64,000 nt of DNA, taken from contig CM040445.1 of NCBI GenBank assembly GCA_022749755.1, forward strand, positions 17,381,182 to 17,445,181, given 5' to 3'. Shown here piece by piece: positions 33,941-47,600 of this stretch (positions within the stretch are counted from its first letter, which is position 1; the number at the start of each line of letters is the position of its first letter). The stretch comes from Azadirachta indica (Eukaryota > Streptophyta > Magnoliopsida > Sapindales > Meliaceae). The position numbers and the translations under genes were made by a program. The notes under the pieces are model-generated. The model ran no database searches. It was given only the letters and a program-made list of their open reading frames with translations, and was not told the DNA's origin.

Positions 33941-36923
33941 TATTTATCATAAGCAAATAAAGAAACACAATAATACAAATACATCAACCATGTAAAAAAT
34001 ACATCATCGACTATGTTCTGACATGAATAAAAATGGCAACTTAAAATCATAAAACCCACAAATCATGACAAAAGCAGAGCCTTGCATTCAATAGCTTTCT
34101 TATTTCAATATTTTCTTCTATTCATTACACATGAAAAGTTTGCCCATGCAAAACAAACACAACAAACATTGCCCATGACAGAAACAACTAACCCATTTGC
34201 TTTTGTAACCTATTTCAAACCTAAACAGAGAAAACTAAAAAAAAAAAAATCACTTTTTTCAACAGCAAAATGTATCCATAAACCAAATCATCAATAACAT
34301 AATAATAATACCAAAAAAAAAAAAAACATGGTTTTTTCTTAAAAAATACCTATTGCATCTTCAATCGCCCAAAAACTAAACCCACTTTATTATATTCCAA
34401 GCTAACAACCAACATCACATATGACACATCAATATTACAACTTTAGGTTCATAAGACAATTTACATTGTAAAGTAAGTAATTTAACTTGTAAGGACCCCT
34501 AATATTACCCAAGTTTTCGCCTTTTGTGCAAACAATTATGATAACGCTATTGGTATGAGTGACGGGTTTTATGTTAGATGAAGTTTTGGATTTTCTTTGT
34601 GGTCTATATGAAAGCCAAGGGTAGGTCTTCCTTTGTTGCTTGAGGCACCAACATAAAGGAGAAGACGAGCGAAGATAGATAAATGAAGAGACAAAAAGGC
34701 ATATTTGCAAACCTTGGACTTCGATCCAAATGTTTTATTTCTTTATTTATTTATTTATTTATTTTTTTGGCTTTTTACTTGAGATATCTTTTAAAAATGT
34801 AGAGGGGTATTAATCTAAACACAAGGGGTGTTCGGTCATTTTCCCCGGATATTTAAGCAACCCTATTATATAGTTGATAAATTTCATTTCTTGACTCAGG
34901 ATTAACTAAAAGAAGCAATTCATGTTGCTAAGACAAGGAGAGTTAAATCCCAAGAACTCTCAATGTCTCCATGAAATAACAAAGAATTGAGAATATATTG
35001 AATAAGGCAACGTTTATTTATATGATTAAAAGATATATTATAAATTTATTTAAAATTTCAGACTGAGCGAAAAAGTAGAAAAATTTAATTTAAGTTTTTA
35101 CTTAATAGAAGCGTGTTAAGATTTTCGTTAAATTAAAAAAACAAATAACTCATATCTCTTTCCGATTAGTCATATGTTTTATATTTTCATATCTTTTATA
35201 TTTTTAGTTTTAGTGTAATTTAAATTTTAAATTATAACATATACGTATATAAATATGCATATATACACACATAAATATGTATGTATATATGTATATATGT
35301 AAGTGTATTCAGGATTAACTATATATATATATATATATAGTTTTTTCAATTTATAAATAACGACTAAAATTAAAAAATACTTAAGAAGTGAGAAGATATA
35401 ATAAAAAAGATAAAAATAGGAGAAAAATTTTACAAATTATGAAGAAAGAAAAAATATAGTTAAAAGACAAAAAATATATTAATTAATAAATATAAAATAT
35501 TTATTACATTTTATTTCATTCAATTTACACCATTCACATGTAGTGACAAAAAAATGACCTGCAATAAAATCGAATCGGACCAAATCGAAATCAAATCAAA
35601 CCCCTTGTGTTTTGTATATCATTTGGTTCAATTCAGTTCTACTACTAAAAACCAAAATTGAACCAAAATAGTAGATAATGGGTGAATAGTAAAAGAATAA
35701 CATCGTTTTTAGAGTAAACAGTGAATGGACAATAACTAAAAATTAAAAATAAAACAAAGTTGTTTTTGAGTGAACAGTACCGATGTAGTTCGGTTTGGTT
35801 TGATTCCATATTTTAGATCGATTAATTCTACAAATTAAAAATCCATAAGAATTTAGTCCGATCCAATTTCAACGTGTGCCCACCCTTACCTACATATTCT
35901 TAATCTTAAGTTTAATAATTGATGTAAAAGTTATGTGTAAAAAAAAAAAAATGTTGTTAATGCTATCCATCGAATTATTACTTGTAAACTAAAAGATTTA
36001 AAATTTTAATAGAAGTTGTTATAATTAATTTATCTAACAAAATTTAAATAAAAATGATTTTGATTAACTAATTTATCTAAAAAACTTTAAAATTATTATA
36101 ATTTAGAAACATTTAAAAAAATTATTTAATTTATAAGAATGCGCGGAAAGTTTGATCGCAAAATTTGAAATCCTTCGAAACCAAAATTCTTGACTTTCAA
36201 TTCTGAATTTGTAGTATAAATTTATTTTCAAGAATTTAATTAAAGTTTGAAAAAAATTAAATAATTCTGATACCATAATCATTACTATTCTTTTGCTATA
36301 AATATGTCTTTTTATAAAATAATAATATCTAAAATTCAAAATTTTTAATATATATCTATAAAATAGTAATTTTTGAGTTTTTCAACTTATAAAGGATAAT
36401 TTTTAAAACTAAAAAAGAAACAAGAGATGATAGAAAAGATGTAACAAAGAAACAAAAGATGCAAACTAAAAAACATAATAAAATAGGAGAGAGATTTTAT
36501 AAGTTAGAGGTAAGAAAAAGAAAAGAAAAAAAAACATAAAAGACTTTATTAAACATGTTTATAGCAACTTTTTATATTTGTTAGATACAATGATAGTCCT
36601 TAATAAATATTTAATCTAAGAATTAAGGGTTAATATAAAGGTATGTGTAAAAAAATGAGCTACCAATCATGTCCCATAATTAGAATAAAAAGATATAAGA
36701 GAAGAAAATATGTAATAAAGATGAGAAAAAGTAGAAGAGTGATTTTACACATTAGGAAGTATGAAAAAGAAAAAATTGAAGCTTAAAAGTTATAAAGAAT
36801 TTTAATTAATGAATATAAAATACGTTTATATTTTATTTTATTCAATCTACACCTTCCATGTATTCTTAATATAAAAGAACTTGTGTAATATTTTCTTAGA
36901 TAATTATTAAGATATACTTTTAT
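33941..36923. other. Repeat-rich intergenic region
   Basis: No gene supported. It holds A-runs (34219-34248, 34313-34326), a (TTTA)n run near 34741-34762, (TA)n near 35322-35338, and three related AT-rich blocks at about 35395-35530, 36400-36580 and 36690-36880 that share gaagaaa...gatgtaataaaga, attttacaaattagaag and atgaatataaaatattta-type text; the same block appears inside the element at 41252-42028. The minus ORF at 34435-34710 shows no recognised domain. Text near 35570-35650 (aatcgaatcggaccaaatcg) resembles widespread plant MITE-like sequence. Confidence 0.4.
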
Positions 36924-37023
36924 NNNNNNNNNNNNNNNNNNNNNNNNNNNNNNNNNNNNNNNNNNNNNNNNNNNNNNNNNNNNNNNNNNNNNNNNNNNNN
37001 NNNNNNNNNNNNNNNNNNNNNNN
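36924..37023. other. Assembly gap (100 N)
   Basis: Exactly 100 N bases, the conventional length for a gap of unknown size. Confidence 0.98.
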
Positions 37024-40000
37024 GATTATTTTATATTCAATTTTTTATTAAAAATATAACTAATTTTTAAATAAAAAATATTTTTGGCCAAAAGATACAT
37101 ATAATAAATTCCTTTCCCTCCATACTTTTTTGTTTCAATCAGACGAAGGAATACTACTATTTTCTCCAATCGTTTCCTTTCCCCATTCTTTTTATTTCCA
37201 TTTTCCTTTTCTTTTTCCTTCCTATTCCTTCCACCAAACAAAACAACCCTAAAAACATTTTAGATTTTCTGTTTTTAATATGTAAAGGGAAAATTTAATT
37301 AGGAAGAGAAACTTCAAGGAAGAAAGAAAGAAGTAGATAATAACAAAATTAACTTAACTAACAAGAAACCAATTAGTCAATTCTTTTCCATGTTTAATCA
37401 CATTAATTATATTAAGATAAGGAAAGGACCTTCTAGAGAATTAGTCTTAATATTCAAGTTACAATGTTCAGAGCAAATTTAAAAAAAAAAAAATTAAAAA
37501 ATATTATGACAATGTTGTAGAAACAATTAATTTTTATTGTATAAGTTGAGTGGAAGTTTATACACAGACGACCAAAATAGAAGAAAAATGTGGATAGTGC
37601 AGCTGCACTATTTGACCAAACCTAAAACAAATGCTGCATGTTTACATTACCTTTCCTATCAGTCTTAATAAAATAAATAATAAAAAATAGTTAACATATG
37701 AGAGTTAGTAAAATCTAATTAATGTATTTGGTGACTTGACGTAAATTAAGAGGTTAATTAAATTTCAGTACTCATAATTATGTTCGTCAACGAAATTAAT
37801 ACAATATCAAAATATATTAAAATTACGAGTGATAATTCAGATTATCGCCTCATATTTATATTGTGTAAAAAAAAAAAATATTTTTTAAGTTAAAGTAAAC
37901 TTAAATTATTTAATAATTATATCAAGAATTAAACTCGACCTATTTATTGAAAGAATTACCTATTTAATAATTGGGTAACCCGTTTAACATAATTTTTTTT
38001 ATATATATTTCAATATATATTCTACAATATTTATAATATTACTTAAGTAAATATTAATAAATTTTATTTTAAATAGTATTATATACTTTTTAAAATATCA
38101 AAAATATAATTAACACTTTTTAAATATGAAAAATATAAAATAAATATATTAGATTACAAACAAGTTAGTATAAAATTATTATTAAATAGTTAATCGTATT
38201 ATAAACAAATTTACATATCAAAAAAATCTCTAAACACGAATCTAATCTAATTATTAATCATATCATATCATTATAATTTATTTATTAATCGCGTAATTTT
38301 AAATTAATTTAAACCCGCTAATTTCATATCGTGTTCCCGGTAGGTTGAAAAATTGTGCCAAAAATTATCATCTCTAATTGAAATATCTCAATTTATCTCC
38401 CGAGCATAGTTTAAGTTGTTTAGAATTCGTTTAATGCTATGAAGATAGGAAATTTATTTTTATAGGTGAGATTTCTTACTCCCGTATAAAACTTTTATTA
38501 AAAATAAAAATTTGAAAATTCTCCGTGCGCAAACAGAATTGAAGGTGTCCATACGACTACCATAAAAGCCCACAATCCCACCAAGCCAATAAGCATACCA
38601 CCACCATAAAAGTCCATATTTTACCAACAAACAGACACATAATAAGCTTGATTTTTGGCGTTGCTGTAATAAAAAAAAACCGATAGAATAAATTCATTAG
38701 AGCATATGTAATCTTTTACTTTGATCAGTTTATTATCGGCACTTAGCAAAATTTTCATTTTGTTAATTATTACAACTTGAGTATCAATGTAATACGGGCG
38801 TAACTTCAAACCAAAATCTAAGAGGCCGCGCAGCTGAAATTTTGGCCAATGCGAAGCGGGTCGGGTCGGGTCGGGTCTGAGCCCGCAATCCTGTCCTTAA
38901 CCCATTATTTTAAATGGATATTGGCTCTTAGGGACGGGTTTGGCCCGTTTACCTCTTTCGCCCAAAATCTATTTTCATATTTTATATTTTAATTATTTAA
39001 TTGTCAAATTGTTTAATTGTCGTACTTTTGTTGGGAGAATATTAATGTTCATAAGAAATTATAAATGAAAGAAAAGTTATTTTAGTTTTAATCTTAATTT
39101 TAATTATATGTACTTTAATTAATTATGTATAAAGTATTTTTTATAAAATTAATGTTAGTATTTTTAACATTATATAATAATATAATTTAATATAAACAAT
39201 TATACTATATTAAAAGATATAACATAATTTTAGAGATAATACACGTTATATCATATTTGTTATAGTTTGTGTTCCGTAAATTATCCTAAAAATCAATGTG
39301 GAAATAGATAATAATAAAATTAGTTATTTTAATTTTTAAAGAGATGACTTATCAAATAAATGTCTCAATACAAAATAAGCAATTAATCATTGCCAACAAT
39401 TTAAATCAATTTATAGGATAAATAATAATTTTAATTCTTATTCATCATTTGGAATTTGTTGTCTTTCAAAATAATAAATGTATACATATTCTAAGATATA
39501 AATACTTAAAAGTACACTAAATTCTTATTTATCTTTTGTAGAAATTGGGTTTATTTAAAAATTAACGAAATAAGTAGGAGCATGTTGATAATTATCAATT
39601 ATAATTGGGGTAAACTAAAAATTGCCTTTTTCTTAATTCAACATTGGATAATTTAAAAATAAGTATTTTCTTACAATTTTAATTTCACTTTGATCCCATA
39701 AATTTAGATTATATACAGTTTGATATCAATTCTTTCATGCCTTATCAGAAGCCTCAACAAATTAAGTTGAAGTGCAAAGCAACTTATTGAAAAAGAACAT
39801 TAGTAATTTTATTTACCATAATAAATTCTACATATATTATGAAATGAATAAATTTTATATTTTAATTCATTTAAGTTCGATTGAGAATTGATACTTCACT
39901 GTTAAGTTAAATCTTGATTTATTTTATTGAGATATACTTATCAAGATTTAAGAAAAAATTAAACTCCTTTAAAAACATCTAAACTAAATGATATTCGAAA

Positions 40001-40084
40001 AAAAAAAAAGGATAATTACAAATAATAATCAATCTTGAATATATATGAATTTAAATTATGTTTTTTTATTTATAATTATGACAA
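37024..40084. other. AT-rich intergenic region
   Basis: No gene seen. A GGGTC pentamer is repeated in a short GC-rich island at about 38858-38880 within text (gggacgggtttggcccgttt) typical of plant hAT-like MITEs. Short minus ORFs at 37026 and 38621 are low-complexity and unsupported. Confidence 0.4.
37829..38378. mobile_element. Possible hAT-like MITE
   Basis: Starts near acgagtgataattc and ends near aaaattatcatctcta, short inverse complements, with aacccgtttaac and gaatctaatctaattattaa text inside. Similar text recurs at about 47285-47545. No target duplication was fixed, so the borders are approximate. Confidence 0.3.
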
Positions 40085-40245
40085 CAACAACAACAACAAC
40101 ACACATGAATCAAAGCGTGGGTAGGGTGTGTATCTTCAATGGTGATACCACTGCCACCATTCTATTACCTTCCGGCCAGAACGTGGAGCTGCTACAAGTG
40201 GCGATGCTGGCGGCAGCCGAGGTGTTGAAGAAGTTATTTTATTAG
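40085..40245 (+). other. Isolated GC-richer coding-like fragment
   Basis: Inside a plus-strand ORF ending at 40245, after an (ACA)n run, the text MNQSVGRVCIFNGDTTATIL and LPSGQNVELLQVAMLAAAEV has much higher GC and more ordinary codon use than the surrounding AT-rich DNA. No domain is recognised and the upstream part is low-complexity. It may be a captured or truncated gene fragment; it lies directly beside a MITE-like element. Confidence 0.3.
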
Positions 40246-40246
40246 G

Positions 40247-40687
40247 ACATGTTTGACAGATGGTTTTGGATTGCATTATTTCTCTATTTCGCACAAATTT
40301 TTTTTTTTTTTTTTACAGTGTTTGATGTAGAGATTGGATTATATAAAAAACAAAAATAATATAATTTAAACCTCTTGTATTTGACCTGTCCTTCTCCTAA
40401 CTCAAGTATATATTCTACTATTTTTGTTTATTTCTTTGAAAAATAATTTTTTAAAAATAAAATTTTTTCAAATAATAATTTTTTAAATTATTTAATTATT
40501 AATTAAAAATAATAATTTATAATTAAATAATAAAAAAAAATTTTGTATAATTAATATATTATAGTACAATCATGCACTAAATATAATACTGTATTAAATT
40601 TTATTCGATACAATCTATTATAATTCAATTCAAGTCACTCTATTTAATTTAATATAGTTTAATGCGTTCTTCTAAACGACTCTTTTA
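40247..40687. mobile_element. MITE-like element
   Basis: The left end (gacatgtttgacagatggtt, then ggattgcatta) and the inverted right end (gagtcgtttagaagaacgca) pair imperfectly. The interior is AT-rich and noncoding. Borders uncertain. Confidence 0.3.
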
Positions 40688-41251
40688 GAGTTTGTTTATT
40701 ATTAGAATATGTGTATAATGTTAGTTGGCAAACACTTCAAACTATTAGATATGCGTGCACCCATGTGCGTGTGTGTATTAATCTAAAATTTAATTTTAAT
40801 ACTAGTTAAATTTAATAAACATTTAAACTACATAATCAAACATATGACTTCAATGTCTTTCTTACTTTAATATTTATATAGTGATAATTAACATACTAAA
40901 TGAGCCCTTAGCATCAAATTGAAATTATGTAATGCACAGGACTATATACATATATATGTAATATTATGTTATTAAATTATATATATGATGTTATTATAAA
41001 AAAAGAAGTATTATTTGAAATTTTAATATTTTTAAAATGTGGATCACTATGCCTAATAATTTTTAAGTAAATGAATCAATGATACGGTATTTCCCTGCAA
41101 TAAAATCCCCCCTCAAGCATTTAATATTGGAAGTTGCTTGGTTTTTAATAGTTGTCACACGTTGGTGAGGACCATAAAGGTGCTGTTTGGATTGGGTGGT
41201 GCTACTCAATTTAATTCAATTAAATGCTATATATATATATATATATAATAT

Positions 41252-42028
41252 AAGGACAGGATTAGTAATCCTTTTTTACATAAATTTTTTTATATAAATT
41301 TTTATATATAATTTTTTTTAAATTTTTTTATATAAATTTTTATATAAATTTTTATATAAAATTTATTTTTTTTAATTAAAAGTATGTGAAAAGTTAAGAT
41401 TATATCTAATAAATATAAAAAAAATTTTAACAAACTTATTTAATAGTCTTTTTTATCTTTTTTCTTTCCCTTTTTATCTTTAATTTATTAATTTCTCTTC
41501 CACTTTAATTTTTTTTATTACATTTTCTCTCTCCTCAAACATATTTTAATTTTAATTATTATTTATAAGATAAAGAATTTATTAATTAAATATCTTTTTT
41601 TGAATATTTATATATTATAATAATTTTTCAAAAGATTCATGAGTGTTTTAGATAAATTAATGAATTAAATTAATTTTTGTTTAGTTTTTAAGTTTTTAAT
41701 TTGTAAGTGATAATTAAAATGAAAATTAAAATAGTTTTTATTTAAATTTTTGAAATTTTCAATTATAAATGATAATTAAAATGAAAAGAAATAATGAAGA
41801 GAAAGAAGATGTAATAAAAATGAGAGAAGTAAGGGAGACATTTTACAATTAGTAGATAAGAAAGAGAAAAAAAAAAGATAGTTAAAAGACATAAAAATCT
41901 TAATAAATGAATATAAAATATTTATTATATTTTTATTTCATTCAATCTAAACCATCTACATATCCTTAATCTAAGCGATAATAATTAATATAAAAATTTG
42001 TGTTAAAAAAAAAAACTGTTGATCTTAC
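41252..42028. mobile_element. Longer relative of the TA-flanked MITE
   Basis: The left end aggacaggattagtaatcct with tttacataaattttt pairs with the inverted right end gatcaacagtttttttttt and aacacaaattttt. The end sequences resemble those of the 222-bp MITE at 29298. The interior carries the same AT-rich block seen at 35.4 and 36.7 kb. Noncoding. Confidence 0.5.
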
Positions 42029-42042
42029 TTATATATATATAT

Positions 42043-42617
42043 GATCAAAAATTTTTTTTTTCACATAATTTTTTATATCAAATGTAGGTCATTAGATTTA
42101 AATATGTTCAACTATTGAGATTATATTTAGATTTTTTTAACAAATATTTAAATATAAGTTAAAAAATAAATGATTTTTAAACATCGGAATAAATATATTC
42201 AGGCTTTAGCCAAAAAAACGAACAACCCCTTAAATACCTCCGACAATTGAGATTAAATTTAATATATATATTTAATACATAATTAATGTATCATCATTAA
42301 TACACATGCTAGAAAAATGTTAACAAATAATTAATCCCCTTATTTCAATGAAATCTTTCTGATAATTTCAACAATGATGGTTTATGCACTTATAATGGTT
42401 GAAATTAAATTTCACACTTATAATTAATATATAATTAATGCACATATTAAATTTAAAATTAATCTCAATAATTAATAAGAGGGATTGATTAATTATTCTT
42501 TAACTTTACATAATTAATATATATGTCAGATGTAATATTAATCGTTAGATATGTTTAAATTTAATAATTTATAATTGATATAAAAAATTGTGTAAAAAAA
42601 GAGACCATTTATTCTGC
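42043..42617. mobile_element. TA-flanked MITE-like element
   Basis: The left end gatcaaaaa, ttcacataattttttatatc and gatttaaatatgttcaacta pairs over about 70 bases with the inverted right end (ctctttttttacacaatttt and aaatttaaacatatctaacg). It is bounded by (TA)n on the left and by CT/TA microsatellites on the right (42613-42641). Confidence 0.5.
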
Positions 42618-42690
42618 TCTCTCTCTCTCTATATATATATATAGCATTTAACTGAATTAAATTGAGTAGAGTGCACCAACCTTGGCGGTA

Positions 42691-44359
42691 AGCAATTATA
42701 TTGATATGGTTCAATGTCCTGCGCTGCTACTTAGGAGTGGCCTGTGCTGTCGCCAATAGCCCATTCTGTATAAATAAAGGTCTATTTCCAAAATTCTTTA
42801 ACTACTGTACTAATTTGTAATGCTTTCGCTTGTTTTCATACTTGTAGAAGCTCGAGTACTCCTCCAAATCTTACATGTTTTTTCCTTAAATTGTGTGTGA
42901 TTATGCTATAACATAACTTTATACAATTTTTAAAAAATTTTATTGTAAAGTTCAAGATTTTTTCTTGCATTTTTAAATCTTTAATTATAATAAAAGAATT
43001 TAGAGATTACGGCAAAAAATTTGAAAAGTTCTACGAGTAGGTACAAAAAGTTTGTCTATATATATATATATGGGCTTATTCTATATAATTGAGAGTATAG
43101 CATATATAAGTAATATTTAAAACACTTGTCTATTGTATTTATTTTTGTTTCTTTCTTTTTTACTTGAAGTCTGAGAGAGTTTGATCGTAATTTTATTATG
43201 TTATAAAATTACACATAATATGTATCTAAATATGAATTAAGGGTATGTTTTAGACTAAAGTGTTAATGTAATTTTTAATTCACACTTATTTAATGATAAA
43301 TCATACATTATATAATGTAATAAAAGAAAAGTAATACAAAACAATTTCAAACATAAATTTAAATAATGCAAGCTTTTACCGGTCTTTTTAAGATTTTGTG
43401 ACGTTGTTTATTATACATTCAATGATCAAGACTTTATTTTATTTTTTTAGGGCTAAAAAGCATAAAACAAAATTTGTCCATTCTTTAATTAATGAGCACC
43501 TGATCTAATTTCTCCAAACATAAATATCTAGGGCTCACAACATTTTCCACGATCCTATTATACATTTTTATACGAATAATATGGTCCAACAAAAATGTCA
43601 CATAAATTTATTACTAACTTGTGCTTTAATTAGCACTTTTGTGAAAAATTGTATTTTAGGATACAAAAATTGTATTATTAAACTAACATATTGTCTAGAA
43701 CTCTTAAATATTACTTTCATTCTCAAAAGTGGTAATTTCGACTGTGATGATTTTAAATTTATGCATATTTTCTCAAATTTGTATTTTGAAAGACACTGAT
43801 GTTTATATTAGGGATGGAATAAAAAATAGATATGTAAGAAAGTAAAATATTTAAAAGATAAAATTAGTCTACCGACATTTTAAGATAATTAATAAATTAA
43901 GAAATAAATGGATAATTTTACAAAATTGTAAGGACTAATTAAACTATATGTAAATTTAAAAAATTAATTTATAATATAAATATTATAATAAAATTTTTAA
44001 AAAATAGTGGAACCTGAAACTCTAGTGCCCCGCAAGCTCTTCTAGCGCTCCGCCCTAGTTTACATGTATGAAATAAATATACCTAATTATCATTAACACA
44101 GCATACAATTTAAAGGAAATTGCATTGCTTATATAATGGAAATAATAACATTACACCAAGCTAGGACCTATACATAAGGTCCAAATTACACAGAGAGCAT
44201 GTATATATATCCCCACATTATCTATTCTATTTATATATGAAGAGCAGCACACCAAACCCAGTTGACCTGCAACTTTATTTCCCTACATGCATCAGAGTTA
44301 TATTATTATATATTACATATGCAATATTATTCATATTCTGATATTCTGATATTCAAGTT
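42691..44359. other. Intergenic, no gene seen
   Basis: A GC-richer patch at about 42690-42775 (gcgctgctacttaggagtgg) has no recognisable coding meaning. The ORF at 43581-43799 is low-complexity and unsupported. The right end is the 3' flank of the minus-strand proline-rich gene. Confidence 0.4.
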
Positions 44360-44650
44360 TCAAGGGCCAGTAGGAGCTGCAGGTGGACCGAAGAATGGGA
44401 CAGTGGGAAAGTCTGTTGGTGTGTTTGGGACCAAGGGGATTGTTAGAAAAGGAGGCAATCTGTATTCTGGGTACTCAGTGATGGGCGGCAAGATTGGAGT
44501 AGTCAGCAATGGAGGCAGTTCCACGCCTGGAATTCTGGGCAAATTGGAAGGCGTCTGCAGAAGACGGCGAGCGGCTCCTAAGGTTACATCCACGCTTGAG
44601 AATGATAGGGTGATGAAGAGAGCTAGAGTTATGAAATTTGAAGCAGCCAT
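44360..44650 (-). CDS. Small secreted proline-rich protein
   Basis: 96 residues from the ATG at 44650-44648. The frame is open upstream, but the ATG before MAASNF gives a clean signal peptide and aligns with the paralogue at 48440, so it is preferred over the one nine codons earlier. Residues 1-26 are a hydrophobic secretion signal (MAASNFITLALFITLSFSSV). AARRLLQ follows at 26-32, and the rest is rich in Pro, Leu, Thr and Ile with PP-containing units (LPPLLTTPILPP, YRLPPFLTIPLVP, FFGPPAAP). Secretion to the cell wall or apoplast is expected from the signal peptide and composition; no enzymatic role is suggested. No intron is needed. Member of a local three-gene family with 48440 and 61684. 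Confidence 0.8.
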   Translation of the reverse strand: MAASNFITLALFITLSFSSVDVTLGAARRLLQTPSNLPRIPGVELPPLLTTPILPPITEYPEYRLPPFLTIPLVPNTPTDFPTVPFFGPPAAPTGP

Positions 44651-47600
44651 TGGTGCGTTGGAGAATGATAAAGTCAATTTCAGAATTGGGGAAAAAGGGG
44701 AAAAAGGAGAAATGAATTGTTGCCTTCGGTTCTGTTATAGTATGTTTTTGTTAACTTGGATTTAATTTGGAGTAGGATTTTTCTAGTGGCTTGGTGAGTT
44801 TGTCTCTCTACATGTAGAAATAGTATCGCACAATCATCCACACCTACAATATATATATATATATATATATATATTCAAAATTTCTTTTTTATTATAATAT
44901 ATATATTTGTATATGATCAGATTAATTTGATCAAATAACTGAGTGATAATATATTCGTCTCATTAAAATTATTTCATTGTATTACATTCCACTTAAGTGA
45001 ATTGTATGTACACCTTTTTTATATAAATGTGAATCTTTTTCTCATGCTAATTAAATAAAAAATGTATCAAAATTTTATTGAATTGTTGTATGCACTAATG
45101 TGAGCTGTATATACACTTCTCTATGTTCATATATGATCGATGGCTTTAAATATGAATTTATACGTGTCACAATTTTATCGGCGAATGGAGAAATGATGTA
45201 TGTATTAACCTAAAAGGGAGGCTACATAAAGGTTGTGCAACTTCCTCATTTAATTTGGGTTATAAATAGCTTCCAATACTGTCGTGGTTAACCATGAAGA
45301 GCTTATTAGTGCAGAGAAAGCAGCCATTAGTCACACTTGGATTGGTGACACCACAAAGTACTTTTGTCTCCATATTTATGTATTTTAATCAAGGTAGTTG
45401 GCTTTCATTTTCTGTTTCCCGCAGAAGGAATGATAATATAAGAAATATTGGCTCGATAATTAATTTAAAAATATGTTTCTAATTGATGTACTTATTTAAT
45501 TTAAAAAATATCATTGTAAAAATTATTTCGCTAAAGATTAACATTTAGTTGACAATTAAATACATATTACTAATTATTTTTTATTTATATTTAACAGCTA
45601 ATTATCTTATAATAAAGTTGTTGAAACTTGTAGTCGAATAATTAATGTTGATATTAACAGGATAACCATGTCACATGTCAGAAGAAAAATGTGCCAAACG
45701 AGGTTGGTAGGTACAAATAATAGTGTAAATATATACATTTTATTTATATTTAATTTCTTAGGCTATTATCCCATGATATATGTTTGTCTTAAGAATAATA
45801 CCCTTACCTTTTTTATTTGTTTTATTTATTTAGTCCCAAACTTAATATTTTCAAATTATTCCAAAATCTCTTGTAATATATGTTCTAACTATCAATTTTT
45901 TTCCTCTTTCGGTTAACATATTTATCTACGACTTTGTGGGTGTTAATTGCTTTTACTGGTAAAATTTTTTGAGTGGCATAGGAAATTTGAAGTGCAAATT
46001 TCGCACTGAAATTAAGAAGAGTTTTGAGTTATTTTTTTGTAATATTTATAAAAAATAAAAAATATATTTATCTATGTTATTAAAAAATTATATGAATGTT
46101 TAAATCTGTTAGATAGAAGGTGCTAGCTACTCAAAAATTGTAAACAATATTGAGCATGGAGTTTCCTAATTAATACTAGAGTTATTTTATGTAAAGGTCA
46201 TTATGGACATAACCTTTTTTTGAAAAATTTCTAAATTATTTTAGACAATCATAAAAATGATTGCAATTATATATATATATATATTCATAATTAAAAATAT
46301 TTTGTGTCAACGGTCAGAAAATTGTAAAACAAAAATATATTTCTAATGGAGAATATTTCTTAATTGTATATTAGAAATCTATTGCTTTATTATTGCAAAA
46401 CTAACAATAAAAATTATGGAAGATATTTTTCATTGTTTTCATAATGAAAACAATTGGTTAATGATGATGGAAACTTTTTTTTTTCATGATTAGTAATATT
46501 AACAAGAGTTATACAACTATTAATAATATATAACACCTATTAATTTAGAACATTTAAATTTTAGAATTAAGTACTAGTCAAATAATTTGTGTGCAATTAA
46601 GGAAGAAAATTATTTATTAAACACAAAAATTCTTCCCATATTTTGTTACAAGCGCAAGCATCATGTAATTCTTCTTCTCTATTTTCTTTACTGTTAGAAC
46701 TGTGTACATATTGTACTAACAAATTTTAAAAGTATTTAAGGTTATATTATTGACTTCGGAGAGAATATAAGGCCATACATCCCTATTCTAAGAGTATATT
46801 TGGTATTATAGATTTTTACTTATCTTCAAAAACAAAGTTAAAAAAAGTATTTAATAATACTAATTTTTTATGAGACCTATTCATTATTTTTTATCCGTAT
46901 TTAGCATTTAGAGTTTTAATCTCAGAATAATTGTGATTTTGAAACAAGTAAAATATTTGAAAGAATATATATAAAGCAATATATCCTTATTTTAAAAGTA
47001 TATTTGATATTACACATTTTCACGTATCTTCAAGATAAGATAAAGTTAAAAAAATATTTGGGAATACTCATTTTTTATGAAATCTATTCATTATTTCTTA
47101 TTTGTATTTAATATTTAGAGTTTTTATATCATAACAAATGTGATTTTGAAATCAGGTACAACACCTCAACTCAAAACGTATCTTAAGCATTTTATATGAG
47201 AAACCAAGTACAAAAAATTAATCGATAAATATCACAAAAACTTATCATACAAAAAAAAAAATTATTACATGAAAGTATTTTATATTTTATAGGGTTATAA
47301 ATGGGTCGTAAAAGGATTCACAGATTAATATAATAAAAATATTTGAATAACTAATTGTGTTATAATAACACAAACAAGTTGACAAATTTAAAATGTCAAA
47401 TCTAAATAAGACTTAACTAATAAATGAGTGACACAAATTTGATATAATTATTAATCGTATCAAGTCAAACTAACTCGAACTTCTAAATTTTGAGTTCGAC
47501 TTGTGTCAAGTTAACGATCCTATCTACATTTGTCATTCCTAGTTGCAATTAAAGTGTACACTAAATTTCAGTATGAAAGATAATGTTGGTTTATCTAACT

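Larger units (their letters stand above)
41201..42690. mobile_element. MITE split by two nested elements
   Basis: The left arm at 41201-41246 (ctcaatttaattcaattaaa and tgctatatatat) is inversely repeated at about 42641-42690 (ctcaatttaattcagttaaa when inverted). Between the two arms lie two other inverted-repeat elements, 41252-42028 and 42043-42617, each flanked by (TA)n. The simplest history is a small palindromic element whose TA-rich centre received later insertions. Confidence 0.55.

Noticed and set aside
36103..37241. Minus ORFs on both sides of the N gap
   Set aside because: Low-complexity AT-derived peptides; no evidence that the gap hides a split gene.
38858..38880. GGGTC repeats as a telomere-like sequence
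   Set aside because: Only a few units and not the plant TTTAGGG motif; it fits the G/C-rich end text of plant MITEs.
44262..44765. 167-codon plus-strand ORF over the proline-rich gene
   Set aside because: It is the complement of the minus-strand gene, Gly-rich because the true strand is Pro-rich, and lacks a sensible start context.
45294..45482. Small ORF upstream of the first proline-rich gene
   Set aside because: No signal peptide, domain or family match, and no supporting composition change.
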